DNA of 64,000 nucleotides from Conchocele bisecta (lineage: Eukaryota > Mollusca > Bivalvia > Lucinida > Thyasiridae), in NCBI GenBank assembly GCA_029237695.1, contig CM055272.1:10342042-10406041 (forward strand). The letters are read 5' to 3'. The first letter of the stretch is position 1. The number at the start of each line of letters is the position of its first letter. Shown piece by piece: positions 42,093-53,918 of the stretch. A program made the translations under genes and the position numbers. Below the pieces are notes generated by a model. The model saw only the letters and a program-made list of their open reading frames with translations. It made no database searches and was not told where the DNA came from.

Positions 42093-43287
42093 TACATACG
42101 CGCACCACAGGTGGAAGACTCGGACCTATGACACCAAAATAAAAGCCTATTAAAAAAAATCCCATTACCCCACCCACTTGGTCTCGTACAGTACCATATG
42201 TTATATAAAGGTGAGTATAAATAGGGCTATTATAGAAAGAGCCCTCTCTTTTCCGGCTCGCACAAACACAATAAACACCGATTAAATGTATGACTTCTGT
42301 CTCTGGCAATCGATAAAGGTATTAGGTGAGTGAATATACTCACTTCAAATCGCTGTTTCCAGCATTTATTCAGTTATTCGCATTTTGTATACCCCATCCA
42401 AAGCGAAATTTGCGTGTACGAAAGAATCTCACACAGAATCGGAGCCCGTCCGGCTGGATTATCGGTCATATTTGGCCGATAGCTGATCGCCAGCTCAAAC
42501 TAAAGTCGTGCACCATGACAATATACATTAGAGACTCCAACCATACAAAGTTCGTCCAATTGTGATCGTTCGACGATCTAAAAAACACTTTTTTCTATAA
42601 TTTCGTTCATTATCTGGAACTGGGTCAATGCACCATCTTCCATAATACAAGCACCGAAGCGTCTATGTAAGAACATCTCTGATTGGCTAAACCTAAAAAT
42701 AGACGCGAGGACTTTCCCTTTTCAGGGTTTCCGGAAGACATAATCTGATTGTACGCGAATCATGAATGAAAGCCAATGAAATTAGAAAAAAAGTGTTTTT
42801 TTAGATCGGTGAACGATCACAATTGGACGAACTTTGTATGGTTGGAGTTACTAATGTATATAGTCATGGTGCACGACTTTAGTTTGAGCTGGCGATCAGC
42901 TACCGGTCAAATATGACCGATAATCCACGCCGGATGGCCTCCGATTCTGTGTGAGATTCTTTTGTACACGCAATTTTCGCTTTGGATGGGGTATACAAAA
43001 TGCGAATAACTGAATAAATGCTGGAAACAGCGATTTGAAGTGAGTATATTCACATACCTAATACCTTTATCGATTGCCAGAGACAGAAGTCATACATTTA
43101 ATCGATGTTTATTGTGTTTGTGCGAGCCGGAAAAGAGAGGGCTCTTTCTATAATAGCCCTATTTATACTCACCTTTATATAGCGTATGGTACTGTACGAG
43201 ACCAAGTGGGTGGGGTAATGGGATTTTTTTTAATAGGCATTTTGTTTGGTGTCATAGGTCCGACTCTTCCACCTGTGACGCGCACAC
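42093..43287. mobile_element. 1.2-kb near-palindrome (foldback or long-TIR element)
   Basis: 42093-42600 and 42790-43287 are inverted copies of about 500 bp with few mismatches, around a spacer of about 190 bp. Matching landmarks include gtggaagactcggacctatg / cataggtccgactcttccac, tataaatagggctattatag / ctataatagccctatttata, and gactttagtttgagctgg near both inner ends. No ORF of note. Each arm has a TATAAATA motif. Family unknown; no clear target duplication. Confidence 0.85.
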
Positions 43288-43355
43288 ACCCACGCTTATC
43301 CCCTCTTAACTTTCAGTGAGGAGATAATAATGATGAACTAATAATGAGTTGATAG

Positions 43356-43837
43356 CTAAGATAGATCTGTAAATAGAAGAACTGTGTTTACCGATGCATA
43401 TTCATTTTGCATTACCAACGTATCAGTAGGACCAACAGCCTGTACAGCATCTACAGCTGTGGTCACAGGTACCCCAGTATCCGCTGTCCCTTCCACCGAA
43501 ACCTGACGTGAACTATAGTAGTCGACAGAGGTCGCCATAATAGCAAACTGCTGCCCCACATCACTCGGGCGTGCAATGTTGTCACCAAAGGCGGCAGCAT
43601 TGTCTGAAATGTCATTCTCCACTACACCATGGTGTGTCACATTGTAATTGACCGAGGCAGCAGTAATAGCAGTTTCCGTGCCAACACCACTCTGGCATGC
43701 AATGTTGTCACCGATGGAAGTTGTACTACAATCGGTCTCTCTTCGCACGTCACCCGGAATGGCTGTATTGTCAGCTGTAAAGCCAATCTGTTCGCCAATG
43801 GCTACGTCTGTCAAAATGTCCCATTGATCTGTGAGTG
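43356..43837 (-). CDS. candidate exon with internal protein repeats
   Basis: On the minus strand an acceptor (tgtttcatcttccaccag) ends at 43838. Two bases then complete a split codon and the frame reads LTDQWDILTDVAIGEQIGFT and on to TAG at 43356. Two imperfect repeats are visible: GDNIACQSGVGTETAITAAS and GDNIARPSDVGQQFAIMATS. Ser/Thr/Val/Asp-rich, no known domain. It may be a terminal exon, or it may end earlier at donor GCATCG|gtaaac (last exon base about 43393, phase 0), which would join in frame to the exon at 40377. Confidence 0.5.
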
Positions 43838-44984
43838 CTGGTGGAAGATGAAACAGAAAATGGGCGGTCAGCTGAGAAAAGGGACTGTATGAAATTTGCA
43901 ACAAAGGAAGCTATTGGGTCTCTTGCACATACCATGCACTGAAATTAACAGCAATATTTTGCTGTATTACGAACAACATACATGCAGTTACTGATCAGTC
44001 GAAAAATGTGATGTTAATCCCAGAAAGGGGGCCAATCTGACAATGGCCAAAAAAGGCAGGAAAATCGCCCACATGGAATATTTTGTACGTTTGGTTTCGA
44101 TGACAAATTGACGTCTTCAACAGTCGCTGCCATCTTTGATATTGTCGCCTGTGTTCAGATCGTGATATAACGTCATTATAACGTTGACATCATTCAAACG
44201 TGAAGTTAAAACAGCACATTCAGAATATGCAGAATTAGCCTGTGTTCCTGGGAAAAATTAACGCCTGTTCTGGGATTTATCCCCGTTCTGGGACTGACAG
44301 CTAATCCAAGTTTTACATAGTATGTACAGTCTGTGGTGTTCTGTAGTGTATGTAGCGCACATGCTCTATTGCTCTATATGTTCTCATAAGTACAAACATT
44401 AATTACATAACTTAAACAGTGTTTAATAGAAACATTTGTCTTACAATCTATTATTGTCAGTATTGCCATTATATTGGCTGAATAGTAAATAACAAAGTTA
44501 CTAGACGGATGTGATGAGTATTTGAACTGAAAAATTCAGTTTTTGTCATGTGGAGTCAGTGTAGTATGCTGATATTTGTCCATGAAAAGCACAAACACAA
44601 CTGCTTATGTAGACAAATCTCTAATAACTCTGTTTATCACATGAAAGCCTTGTTAACCCTTGCTGTAACCCATTTCATAAAAGTAATATGACACAGGTGT
44701 CATAACACCTAGTGAGAATTTTATTGGATAACTGTGATAAACAGAATGCCATACATACTTGTGTTCATTTGATATGAGATTTATGAAACTCAGCGATTTA
44801 TGCACCTCACCAGAGGCTTAGTTCATAAATTGTACCGGACTTGTTTCATAAATCTCATATCAAAGGAAACTTGTTTTAGGTTGTTTATTTGTGCTATGGT
44901 TCGGACTGTAGTCTATCAAACTGCAGTCTTTCATTATAACAACAGATGTACCATTAGATATTATGCTGTATATGTACCGGTGTA
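43838..44984. other. no gene; small inverted repeat at 44767-44863
   Basis: 44767-44785 (ttgatatgagatttatgaaac) and 44843-44863 (its inverse) bracket about 57 bp, probably a small MITE. The rest is AT-rich and unassigned. Confidence 0.5.
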
Positions 44985-46635
44985 ACAGTAAATCTTCCCC
45001 CCCCCCTGGAAATCTCCCCCCTCTGGGGGGGAAGATTTCCAGACCTAAGCCTAGGAAAATATCCCCCCCCCCCCCCCCCCACCCCCCCCCCCAACCCCCC
45101 CCCCCCCCCCCGCCTGGAAATTCTCCCCTCCCCTCCCCCCATCACCACCTTCACAGACACTGTCCACAAAACTTTTAATGTATTTTCATATACATTGTTG
45201 ATATTGTGCTCAGGAGCATACACATACAAAATGCACATGCTAGAACCAGTCTGTTGGTAACAGAGGACGTAATATCCCTACATGTATACCCAACTAACAT
45301 AGTCATAATGTATGTCTGCTTGTGGAGAAGTATTTGAATAGGCGAGGCAGAATTTTTCTATAAAAGAGCTATCCAATTTAGTATAATATCTATACATAGA
45401 TAATATAGTGGTGGTGGGGCGGTAGAGATTCTATTTACCGGTATATGCAATAATTCCCCATTACCGTACCATAACTATTATGTATGTTGGCTGGTAGAGA
45501 GTTCTCTAGGTTAAATCTCTACCATAGCTGCATATGATTGGTATAAATGTATAGCACATGGTGGGGGTGGGTCTAGAAAATAAAAACAGTATATCTGTGT
45601 AGAACAGCAAGCATGTGGTATGTATTGGTGGGGGGGGGGATTTTCCTAGGAAATATCCCCCCCCCCACCCCCCCCCCCCCCGCCACCATCTACCATATGC
45701 ATAGTGGATACGGACGTCTCTTTGTAGACAAGAACAGCCCACGATTGGGGAGTATTTCAGATGAAATGAAATAATGTATGTTGGTGTAGAACAGATAGCA
45801 TGTGACATGTATTGGTGGGGGGGGGGATTTTCCTAGGAAATATTCCCTCCCCCCCGCCACCATCTACCTTATGCATAGTGGATGTGATTGTCTCTTTGTA
45901 GAGAAGGACAAAAATAGCAGGTGATTGGGGGAGTATTTCTGATGAAATGAAATGAAAGTTGGTGAAGAGATAGCATGTGGCGTGGTAGGGAGATTTTCCT
46001 AGGAAATATCCACCCCCCCACCCCCCCACCCCCCTGCCACCATCTACCATATGCATAGTGAATATGGATGTCTCTTTTTGTAGAAAAGAATAGCCAACGA
46101 TTGGGGGAGTATTTCTAATGAAACAAAATAATGTATGTTGGTGTAGAACAGACAGCATGTGCCATGTATTGGTGGGGGGGGGGGATTTTCCTAGGAAATA
46201 TCCCCCCCACCATCTACCATATGCAAAGTGGATGTGATTGTTTGTAGAGACGAACAGCAGGTGATTGCGGGAGTATTTCTGATGAAATCAAATGTATGTT
46301 GGTGTAAAATGGATAGCATTTGGTATGTATTTAGGGAGGGAGGGGGGGGAGAATTACCTAGGAAATATTCCCCCCCTCCCCCGCCACCATCTACCATATG
46401 CATAGTGGATGTGGACGTCTCTTTGTAGACAAGAATAGCGCATGATTGGGGGAGTATTTCTCATGAAACAAAATAATGTATGTTGGTGTAGAACAGACAG
46501 CATATGGCATGAATTGGTGGTGGTGGGAGGGAGGGGGGGGGGGAGATTTTTCTAGGAAATATTTCCCCCCCCCCCCCCCACCATCCCAATTTTTCTACCA
46601 TATACAAAGTGGATGTGAATGTCTCTTTGTACATT
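44985..46635 (+). repeat. G-run/C-run satellite, first orientation
   Basis: 45580-46635 holds about six units of about 180 bp. Each has 'gtatgttggtgtagaacaga', 'gcatgtggcatgtattgg', a G run, 'attttcctaggaaatat', a C run, 'accatctaccatatgcatag' and 'tctctttgtagacaagaat'. 44985-45140 is a compressed edge with C runs of up to about 20. ORFs rich in Gly or Pro here are artefacts. Confidence 0.9.
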
Positions 46636-46719
46636 ATTTCATTAGAAATACTCCCCCAATCGTGGGTTATTCTTGTCTACAAAGAGACATCCACATCCGC
46701 TAGGCATATGGTTGGTTGG

Positions 46720-46756
<37 letters not shown>

Positions 46757-49372
46757 GTGTGGTGGGGGGGGGGTCGAATATTTCCTAGGAAAATCTCCAC
46801 CCCCTCCCTCAATACATGCCAAATGATATCTGTTCCACACCAACATACATTATTTCATCAGAAAATTTCCCCCAATCGTGGTTTATTCTTGTCTACAAAG
46901 AGACATTCACATCTGCTATGCATATGGTAGATGGTTGGGGGGATATTTCCTAGGAAAATCCCCCCCCCCCTCGCTCAATACATGCCAAATGCTATCTGTT
47001 CTACACCAGCATACATTATTTCATCATGAGGGAGGGGGGTTATTCTTGTCTACAAAGAGACATTCACATCCACTATGCATATGGTAGATGGTTGGGGGGA
47101 GGGATATTTCCTAGGAAAAATCTCCACCCACCCCCCCCACCCCCCCCCCCCCCCCCAATCCATGCCATATGCTATGTTCTATTTCATCAGAAATACTCCC
47201 CCAATCGTGGGTTATTCTTGTCTACAAAGAGACATCCACATCCGCTATGCATATGGTAGTTGTTTGGGGGGCGGGGATATTTTCTAGGAAAATCATCTCC
47301 CCCCCCCCCCTCCCTCAATACATGCCAAATGCTATCTGTTCTACACCAACATACATTATTTCATCAGAAAATTTCCCCCAATCGTGGGTTATTCTTGTCT
47401 ACAAAGAGACATTCACAACCGCTATGCATATGGTAGATGGTTGGTGGGGGGGGGGGGGGGGAATATTTCCTAGGAAAATCCCCCACCCCCACCAATACAT
47501 GCCACATGCTATCTGTTCTACACCAACATACATTATTTCATCAGAAATACTCCCCCAATCGTGGGTTATTCTTGTCTACAAAGAGACATCCACATCCGCT
47601 ATGCATATGGTAGTTGTTTGGGGGGCGGGGATATTTCCTAGGAAAATCTCCCCCCCCCCCTCCCTCAATACATGCCAAATGCTATCTGTTCTACACCAAC
47701 ATACATTATTTACATCAGAAAATTTCCCCAATCGTGGGGTTATTCTTGTCTACAAAGAGACATTCACAACCGCTATGCATATGGTAGATGGTTGGGGGGG
47801 GGGGGAATATTTCCTAGGAAAATCATTCATCCCCCCCCCCCCCCCCCCACCAATACATGCCACATGCTATCTGTTCTACAACCAACATACATTATTTTCA
47901 TCAGATATCCCCCAATCGTGGGTTATTCTTGTCTACAAAGAGACAATCCACATCGCTATGCATATGGTAGTTGGTTGGAGTAGTTGGTTAGTGGGGGGGG
48001 GGGGAATATTTCCTAGGAAAATCCACCCCCCTCCCTCCTAATACATGCAAATGCCATCTGTTCTACACCATCATACATTATTTCATCAGAAAATTCCCCC
48101 CAATCGAGGGTTATTCTTGTCTACAAAGAGACATCCACATCCGCTATGCATATGGTAGTTTGTTGGTGGGGGGGGGGGGGGGGATATTTCCTAGGAAATA
48201 TAACCCCCCCCCCCTCCCTCAATACATGCCAAATGCTATCTGTTCTACACCAACATACATTATTTCATCAGAAAAATTTCCCCCAATCGTGGGTTATTAT
48301 GTCTACAAAGAGACATCCACCTCGCTATGCATATGGTAGTTAGTGGTGGGGGGGGGGGGGGAATATTTCTAGGAAAAATCCCCCCCCCCTCCCTCTCCCT
48401 CAATACTGCCAAATGCTATCTGTTTCTTACAAACCAACATACAATTATTTCATCAGAAAATTTCCCCCAATCGTGGGTTATTCTGCCTTACAAAGAGACA
48501 TCCACATCCGCTATGCATATGGTAGTTGGTTGGGGGGGGAATATTTCCTAGGAAAATCTCCCCCCCCTCCCTCTCACCCTCAATACATTGCCAAATGCTA
48601 TATGTTCTACACCAACATACATTATTTCATCAGAAAATCCCCCAGTCGTGGGTTATTCTTGCTACAATGAGACATGTCCAACATCAGCTATGCAATATGG
48701 TTAGTTGGTTGGGGGGGGGGGTATTTTTTCTAGGAAAATATCCCCCCCCTCACCCCCTTCATCAATACATGCCAAATGCTATTCTGTTCTACAACATACA
48801 TATCATTCAGGGAGGGGGGGTTATTCTTGTATACAAAGAGCATTCCATGCTGTGCATATGGTAGATGGTTGGGGGGGGGGGGGGTGTGTGTGTGAAATTC
48901 CCTAGGAAAAATCTCACCCCCCCCCCCACCCCCCGCCAATATGTGTCACATGCTAACTGTTCTAAACAAACATTTTGACTTGATCAGAAATCTTCCCCCT
49001 ATCTTGTGATATTCTTGTCTATCAAGGGACTTACACTATGCATATGGTAGATTGGGGTGGGGTGTGAGGGAGGTGATTTTTTATGTTCCCCTTTCTTATA
49101 CTAAAATGACATACATTGTGCCTATGTGCACATGTTTGTTGGGAAATAATTCTACTTTGCAGCATTCAAACACAAACTTTTGGGTGGGTGAGGGAATTTC
49201 CAGGGTGGGGGGGGGGGTGGGGAGAATATCCTAGGGTCGAGTCTGGAAATATTCCCACCCGGGGGGGTGGGGGGGGGGGGGGGGGGGGGGGGAGAATTTC
49301 CTAGGAAATTCTTCTTCCCGGCCTAGGGGGGGGGGGGGACCCTGGAAATCTCCCCTCCCCCCCCGCAATAAT
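46636..49372 (-). repeat. G-run/C-run satellite, inverted half
   Basis: The same unit as 44985-46635 but on the other strand. About 13 units with 'atgccaaatgctatctgttc' spaced about 175-185 bp (46813, 46986, 47323, 47500, 47680, and so on to 48950). The G run at 46722-46755 is the longest, about 34 bases. The edge 49190-49372 mirrors 44985-45140. The array as a whole is a large inverted repeat. Confidence 0.9.
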
Positions 49373-49384
49373 TTCCTGTGACAC

Positions 49385-49649
49385 CGGTAGATGTCCTAAA
49401 GTCAGGGATAAACAGTTTCACACCAGTCCATACAGCTGGTGAGCCAGGCACATGTGCAATCAATTGGACAAGTTTGGCTAGTGAGAAATTTTCCAATTTA
49501 TCTACAAGTGTTAAAAATGTGATATATAGAGCTGTCCTAAAATCACTACCATTTATCTTTGTTAGCTGCCATTCATGTTCTGTATAAAGCTGTTGGATAG
49601 CTTCTTCCTCTTCTAGGGTAACATACAATGCCAGAAGGTAGCGTGCCAT
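49385..49649 (-). CDS. candidate first coding exon
   Basis: An acceptor-like tctatacatttccag (ending about 49666) is followed by a short leader and ATG at 49649. The frame reads MARYLLALYVTLEEEE, then LYTEHEWQLTKINGSDF and ALYITFLTLVDKLENFSL. It continues to two possible phase-1 donors: last base 49424 (ACTG|gtgtga) or 49385 (ACCG|gtgtca). Beyond that the frame enters the G-run satellite. Helical, leucine-rich composition of normal complexity; no domain recognised. Phase 1 would fit the acceptor at 43837. Confidence 0.45.
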
Positions 49650-49977
49650 CTTGTATCACTACACCTGGAAATGTATAGAGGTAATTTGAAGTGACAGTTG
49701 GTTGTGGGTACAATTGTTTTTAAATCTTAAAGCATGTGACACACAGTGATTGGGTTGGCTAATGAAGAATGATGTCACTCTCCAGTAACCAACCAAAATC
49801 AATGCTTGCCACGTGATTTAAGAATCGTAAAGATAGTGATTGATACTTATTGATAATCAGTAAATTAATGTGTTTGACTCTAAAACAGCAGCTTTAGGTG
49901 TGACTGATATGTAACTTGATATGTAATACTGATAGAAATGGGCAGTTTTAAGTGATAAATCACACTGACTACTGTCA
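49650..49977. other. no feature recognised
   Basis: Likely 5' flank or intron of the exon just right of the satellite. No promoter elements could be fixed. Confidence 0.35.
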
Positions 49978-50222
49978 AATATACAGAAATATGGCTGGAG
50001 AAACGGGGATTTGTGCCCAGTGTAGCTCTTGGTCAAATAGTACACTCTGGTAGACTGATAACGATTTATAATGCTTGATAGAAGCATGACGGGCGTTTCA
50101 TTGATGAAATGGCGAACAGCGCAGATCCTGATCAGAATGTGCAGATGCGACACAGTCCGACCTGGATCTACATTGGTGGCGCCAAAACCCATAAATCCCA
50201 TTTCTCCAGTCACATCCACAAT
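49978..50222. mobile_element. MITE, GTGACTGGAGAAATG family
   Basis: Ends atatggctggagaaacgggg and cccatttctccagtcacatc, with inner 'gtagctcttggtcaaatagt' and 'cgcagatcctgatcagaatg' blocks shared with 58395-58560 and 7897-8140. Confidence 0.75.
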
Positions 50223-50567
50223 CTGTGAAATTAACAGCACTTTTATGGTTCAATGCATAGTTTACTTTTGCCTATACATTGGTGATACATAATTCTGTTG
50301 TTTTTGCTTTAACTAGATTGGTCAGTAAGCGAGGCTTACGGAATACCCCCCACGTGGGCCTAGGTACCCCTAAAATATGTAAAAATTTCCAAGTGTGTGG
50401 GCTTGTGACCTTGACTCTGGGATTAGCGCGAGCGGCATGAACGTGAATTTGTCACAGGGTGATAGAGGTCCATTGGAGCAATGAGTGTGTGAAATGTGAA
50501 GCAGATCCGAGCAAGGAAATAGAAGTTATAACCGATTTCTCTGATGTTAAGTTTTGTAAAGAGACTA

Positions 50568-50815
50568 CCGTATAACCTCGAATTAACGCCCCCGGAGGCG
50601 TTACATTTTACAAAAGGGGGGGCGTTTATTAGCCAGTAAAAAAAAAAAAAATTACCAAGGACCGCCAATTTCAAACACAAATAAGGATTTAAGGATTATT
50701 TGTGTTTGAAATTGGTAAAAAAAAAAAAAAAAATTAATTCATTTTTGTGGGGGAGTGGGGGGGGGGGGGGGGGAGGGGGCGTTATAGGAGGGGGCATTAA
50801 TTCGAGGTTATACGG
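50568..50815. mobile_element. TA-flanked MITE, copy 1
   Basis: Ends CCGTATAACCTCGAATTAAC and (inverted) CCGTATAACCTCGAATTAAT, flanked by TA at 50566-50567 and 50816-50817. An inner inverted repeat 'aaggattatttgtgtttgaa' and a G run lie near the right end. pogo-like terminal words; no ORF. Confidence 0.85.
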
Positions 50816-51106
50816 TATGCATGTGACGTTGACTCGAGATCAGCGGATTTGTCACAGCATATGAAATATTAAGAATTTTCAATGAAAGAAATAGAAGTTA
50901 TAACATATTTCTCTGATGTTAAGTTTTGTAAAGAGACTAAGTATGTGACCTTGACCTTGGGATCAGCGGGGGTTGGACAGTCGTGATTTGTCACAGCATG
51001 ATAGTACAACCTTAGAGGAATGCACAAGTGAAATAATAAGAATTTTCAATGAAGGAAATAGAAGTTATAACTTATTTCTCTGATGTTAAGTTTTGTAAAG
51101 AGACTA

Positions 51107-51368
51107 CCGTATAACTCGAAAATAACGCCCCGGAGGCGTTACATTTTACAAAAGGGGGGAAAAGGGGGGGCGTTTATTAGCCAGTAAAAAAAATAAAAAA
51201 TTACCAAGGACCGCCAATTTCAAACACAAATAAGGATTTAAGGATTATTTGTGTTTGAAATTGGTAAAAAAAAAAAAAATTATTTTGGGGGGGGGGGGGG
51301 GGTGGGGGGGGGGGGGGGGGGCGCGTTTAATTAGGAGGGGGAGGGGGCATTAATTCGAGGTTATACGG
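51107..51368. mobile_element. TA-flanked MITE, copy 2 (co-amplified)
   Basis: Nearly identical to 50568-50815 and inserted at the same base of the Z core unit (after 'gtaaagagac'), with the same downstream unit sequence. Longer G runs account for the extra length. Confidence 0.85.
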
Positions 51369-52430
51369 TATGCATGTGATGTTGACCTCGAGATCAGCGG
51401 GGATTTGTCACAGCATATGAATATTAAGAATTTTCAATGAAAGAAATAGAAGTTATAACATATTTCTCTGATGTTAAGTTTTGTAAAGAGACTAAGTATG
51501 TGACCTTGACCTTGGGATCAGCGGGGGTTGGACAGTCGTAGATTTGTCACAGCATGATAGTACAAACCTTAGAGGAATGCACAAGTGAAATAATAAGAAT
51601 TTTCAATGAAGGAAATAGAAGTTATAACTTATTTCTCTGATGTTAAGTTTTGCAAAGAGACTAAGTATTTGACCTTGACATTGGGATCAGCGGGGGTTGG
51701 ACGGTCATGGATTTGGCACAGCATGGTATTAGAGCCTTACAGGAATGCATGTGTGAAATTTATATTAAGAATTTTAGATGAAGGAAATAGAAGTTAGAAC
51801 AATATTTCTCTGATGTTAAGTTTTGTAAAGAGACTAAGTATTTGACCTTGACCTTGGGATCAGCGGGGGTTGAACCGGTCGTGGATTTGGCACAGCATGG
51901 TAGTAGAGCCTTACAGGAATGCATGTGTGAAATATTAAGCATTTTAGATGAAGGAAATAGAAGTTAGAACAATATTTCTCTGATGTTAAGTTTTGTAAAG
52001 AGACTAAGTATTTGACCTTGACCTTGGGATGTGCGGGGGTTGGACGGTCGTGGATTTGGCACAGCCTGGTAGTAGAGCCTTACAGGAATGCATGTGTGAA
52101 ATATTAAGCATTTTAGATGAAGGAAATAGAAGTTATAACAATATTTCTCTGATGTTAAGTTTACGGACTAAGTATTTGACCTTGACCTTGGGATCTGCGA
52201 GGGTTGGACGGTCGTGGATTTGGCACAGCATGGTAGTAGAGCCTTACAGGAATGCATGTGTGAACTATCAAGCATTTTAGATGAAGGAAATAGAAGTTAT
52301 AACAATATTTCTCTGATGTTAAGTTTAAGGACGCACGGATGCACGGATGCACGGACTGACGGACGGACAACCTGACTCCAGTATACCCCCCACAACTCGT
52401 TGCGGGGGGGGGGGTATAAATATATATCGC

Positions 52431-53520
52431 GAGCTCAGTATAAACAATTGAAAGTGAGTTACCATGCTTGTGAAAGTTACTTTTGCAACGCTATCCTTTA
52501 GGACAACAATCCGAAGGTGCCACAAAAAATCTGACCCCAAATGAGGTCAGTTTTGGTGACCTTGAAAGAGGTCAAATACAGGTAAAAAATCAAGTCACGG
52601 GAATGCACTATAAGCCAACAAGTTTGGTCACAGCTGAATACCTTTTTAAACAATAATAATATTGTATGTAATTTTGATTGGCACACTGTTTGCTTCGGTC
52701 AATATGAGCAAGACAACAAGTTTTTCAACTTTTGTATCATTCTAGGAAAATACTTTATATATACATGTAAATGACGAAACATGGAACCTAAATTTCTAGA
52801 GTTTATGTCTTACATGTACCTAAAGGCAACACAAAATATTGAAAAAGAAATTGCAATGAATAGAAATAAGCTCATAGTTCATCAATGAAAATGGAATGAT
52901 ATCCAATTAGACTAACATTCATTTAGAGATGCACGTACCATCAGATCATACATACAACTATTACAGTTAGTTATAACAGCATATACCGTAATAGTATTGT
53001 ATCGTGTTGCTCAATTATTATTCACTAAACCTTCCTCGCCATATCTCAATTTCGACTCTATTCTCTCATCTACATAACATTCTTAAATAAATCCAACCTA
53101 ACCATGTATGAACAATACATTACATTATATACATATTTACAATACATGTACTTGTAGTTCATTGTAAACAAGGATTGTAACCTATAAATACATGTTGTTA
53201 AACTGCAAGTAACTCATGTATTGTTTGCATATGACTATGTACGGAAATAAAAAATTAAAAAACCAAGTCATTAACAGTCTACCATAAAATGCTAATCATG
53301 TTGATGTCAAATGAAAGCCCTCGATAAACAAAGCAACACAAAATGGATATGGTCAACAGTTTGAACTCTGGAGGTCAATAAATGTCAATAAATGGGTAAA
53401 TAACGGCCAATTTAGCAAAAATAGCTATTTTCGTCTCTTCGTGGAATTGCTGAAGGTACTTGTCGGGCTGATCTTTGCTATGGACCACCAAAACAATGCT
53501 AGATGGCTACCTGTCTTCAT
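52431..53520. other. no gene recognised
   Basis: AT-rich. Short ORFs at 52325-52686 on the minus strand overlap repeat end sequence. No repeat family recognised between 52700 and 53520. Confidence 0.4.
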
Positions 53521-53530
53521 CAATGATCTT

Positions 53531-53908
53531 GTTTGTTTGTTTGTTTATTAATGTTTAACAGCCTATCACAGCTAAGGTCATGTAAGGCCGGGCAAACGGG
53601 TTCGATCCCATTTTAACCTGCTGCATTGGGGGGAAACAATATACAAATATATTCAGCCCTGAAATTAGAATTACCTGACCTGGTGCCAGGTCCATACCAC
53701 ACCAAGTCACTTGGCCCCTTCCCCTAAAATAGGATTACGAATATCGTAATACTCACATAAGGGGTACATGTATAACCAGATTCAACTGTCACATACAAAA
53801 TGCCAAAGACGTATGTGAGGGCCAAACCAGGTCCCCAGTCGGGATTCCGGTAATGATGAACCCCGATCGTTAAATTACCCATCGCGTTCTCCCACCTGCC
53901 ACCCACTC
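53531..53908 (-). mobile_element. SINE, antisense full-length copy with 10-bp target duplication
   Basis: (GTTT)n at 53531-53546 and head end 'cacctgccacccactc' at 53908. The perfect direct repeat caatgatctt flanks it (53521-53530 and 53909-53918). Read on the minus strand, the head has a GTGGCAGGTGGGAG A-box-like and a GGGTTCATC B-box-like segment about 40 bp apart, as in tRNA-derived SINEs. At 378 bp it is the best reference copy in the window. Confidence 0.9.
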
Positions 53909-53918
53909 CAATGATCTT

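Larger units (their letters stand above)
50314..52430 (+). mobile_element. HINE-like element, Z family, full length
   Basis: The left end ctagattggtcagtaagcga includes a palindromic 'ccccccacgtgggcc'. Around nine core units of about 165 bp follow (gtgaccttgaccttgggatc ... ggatttggcacagcatggta ... ggaaatagaagttataac ... ctctgatgttaagttttgta). Then come GCACGGAT/GACGG repeats (52328-52370), 'cctgactccagtatac' and the hairpin at about 52381-52427 (tataccccccacaac / ggggggggtata). Two units carry the same MITE insertion. Confidence 0.9.

Noticed and set aside
42100..43319. Paired ORFs starting MPETEVIHLI on opposite strands
   Set aside because: They are the same sequence in the two arms of the palindrome, about 75 codons each, with no motif.
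44954..49304. Gly-rich and Pro-rich ORFs, including one of 290 codons
   Set aside because: Produced by G and C runs of the satellite; both strands give equivalent frames.
53590..53606. B-box-like 'gggttcgatccc' suggesting a tRNA gene
   Set aside because: Lies inside a SINE near its 3' tail on the antisense strand; no cloverleaf or A box at the right distance.
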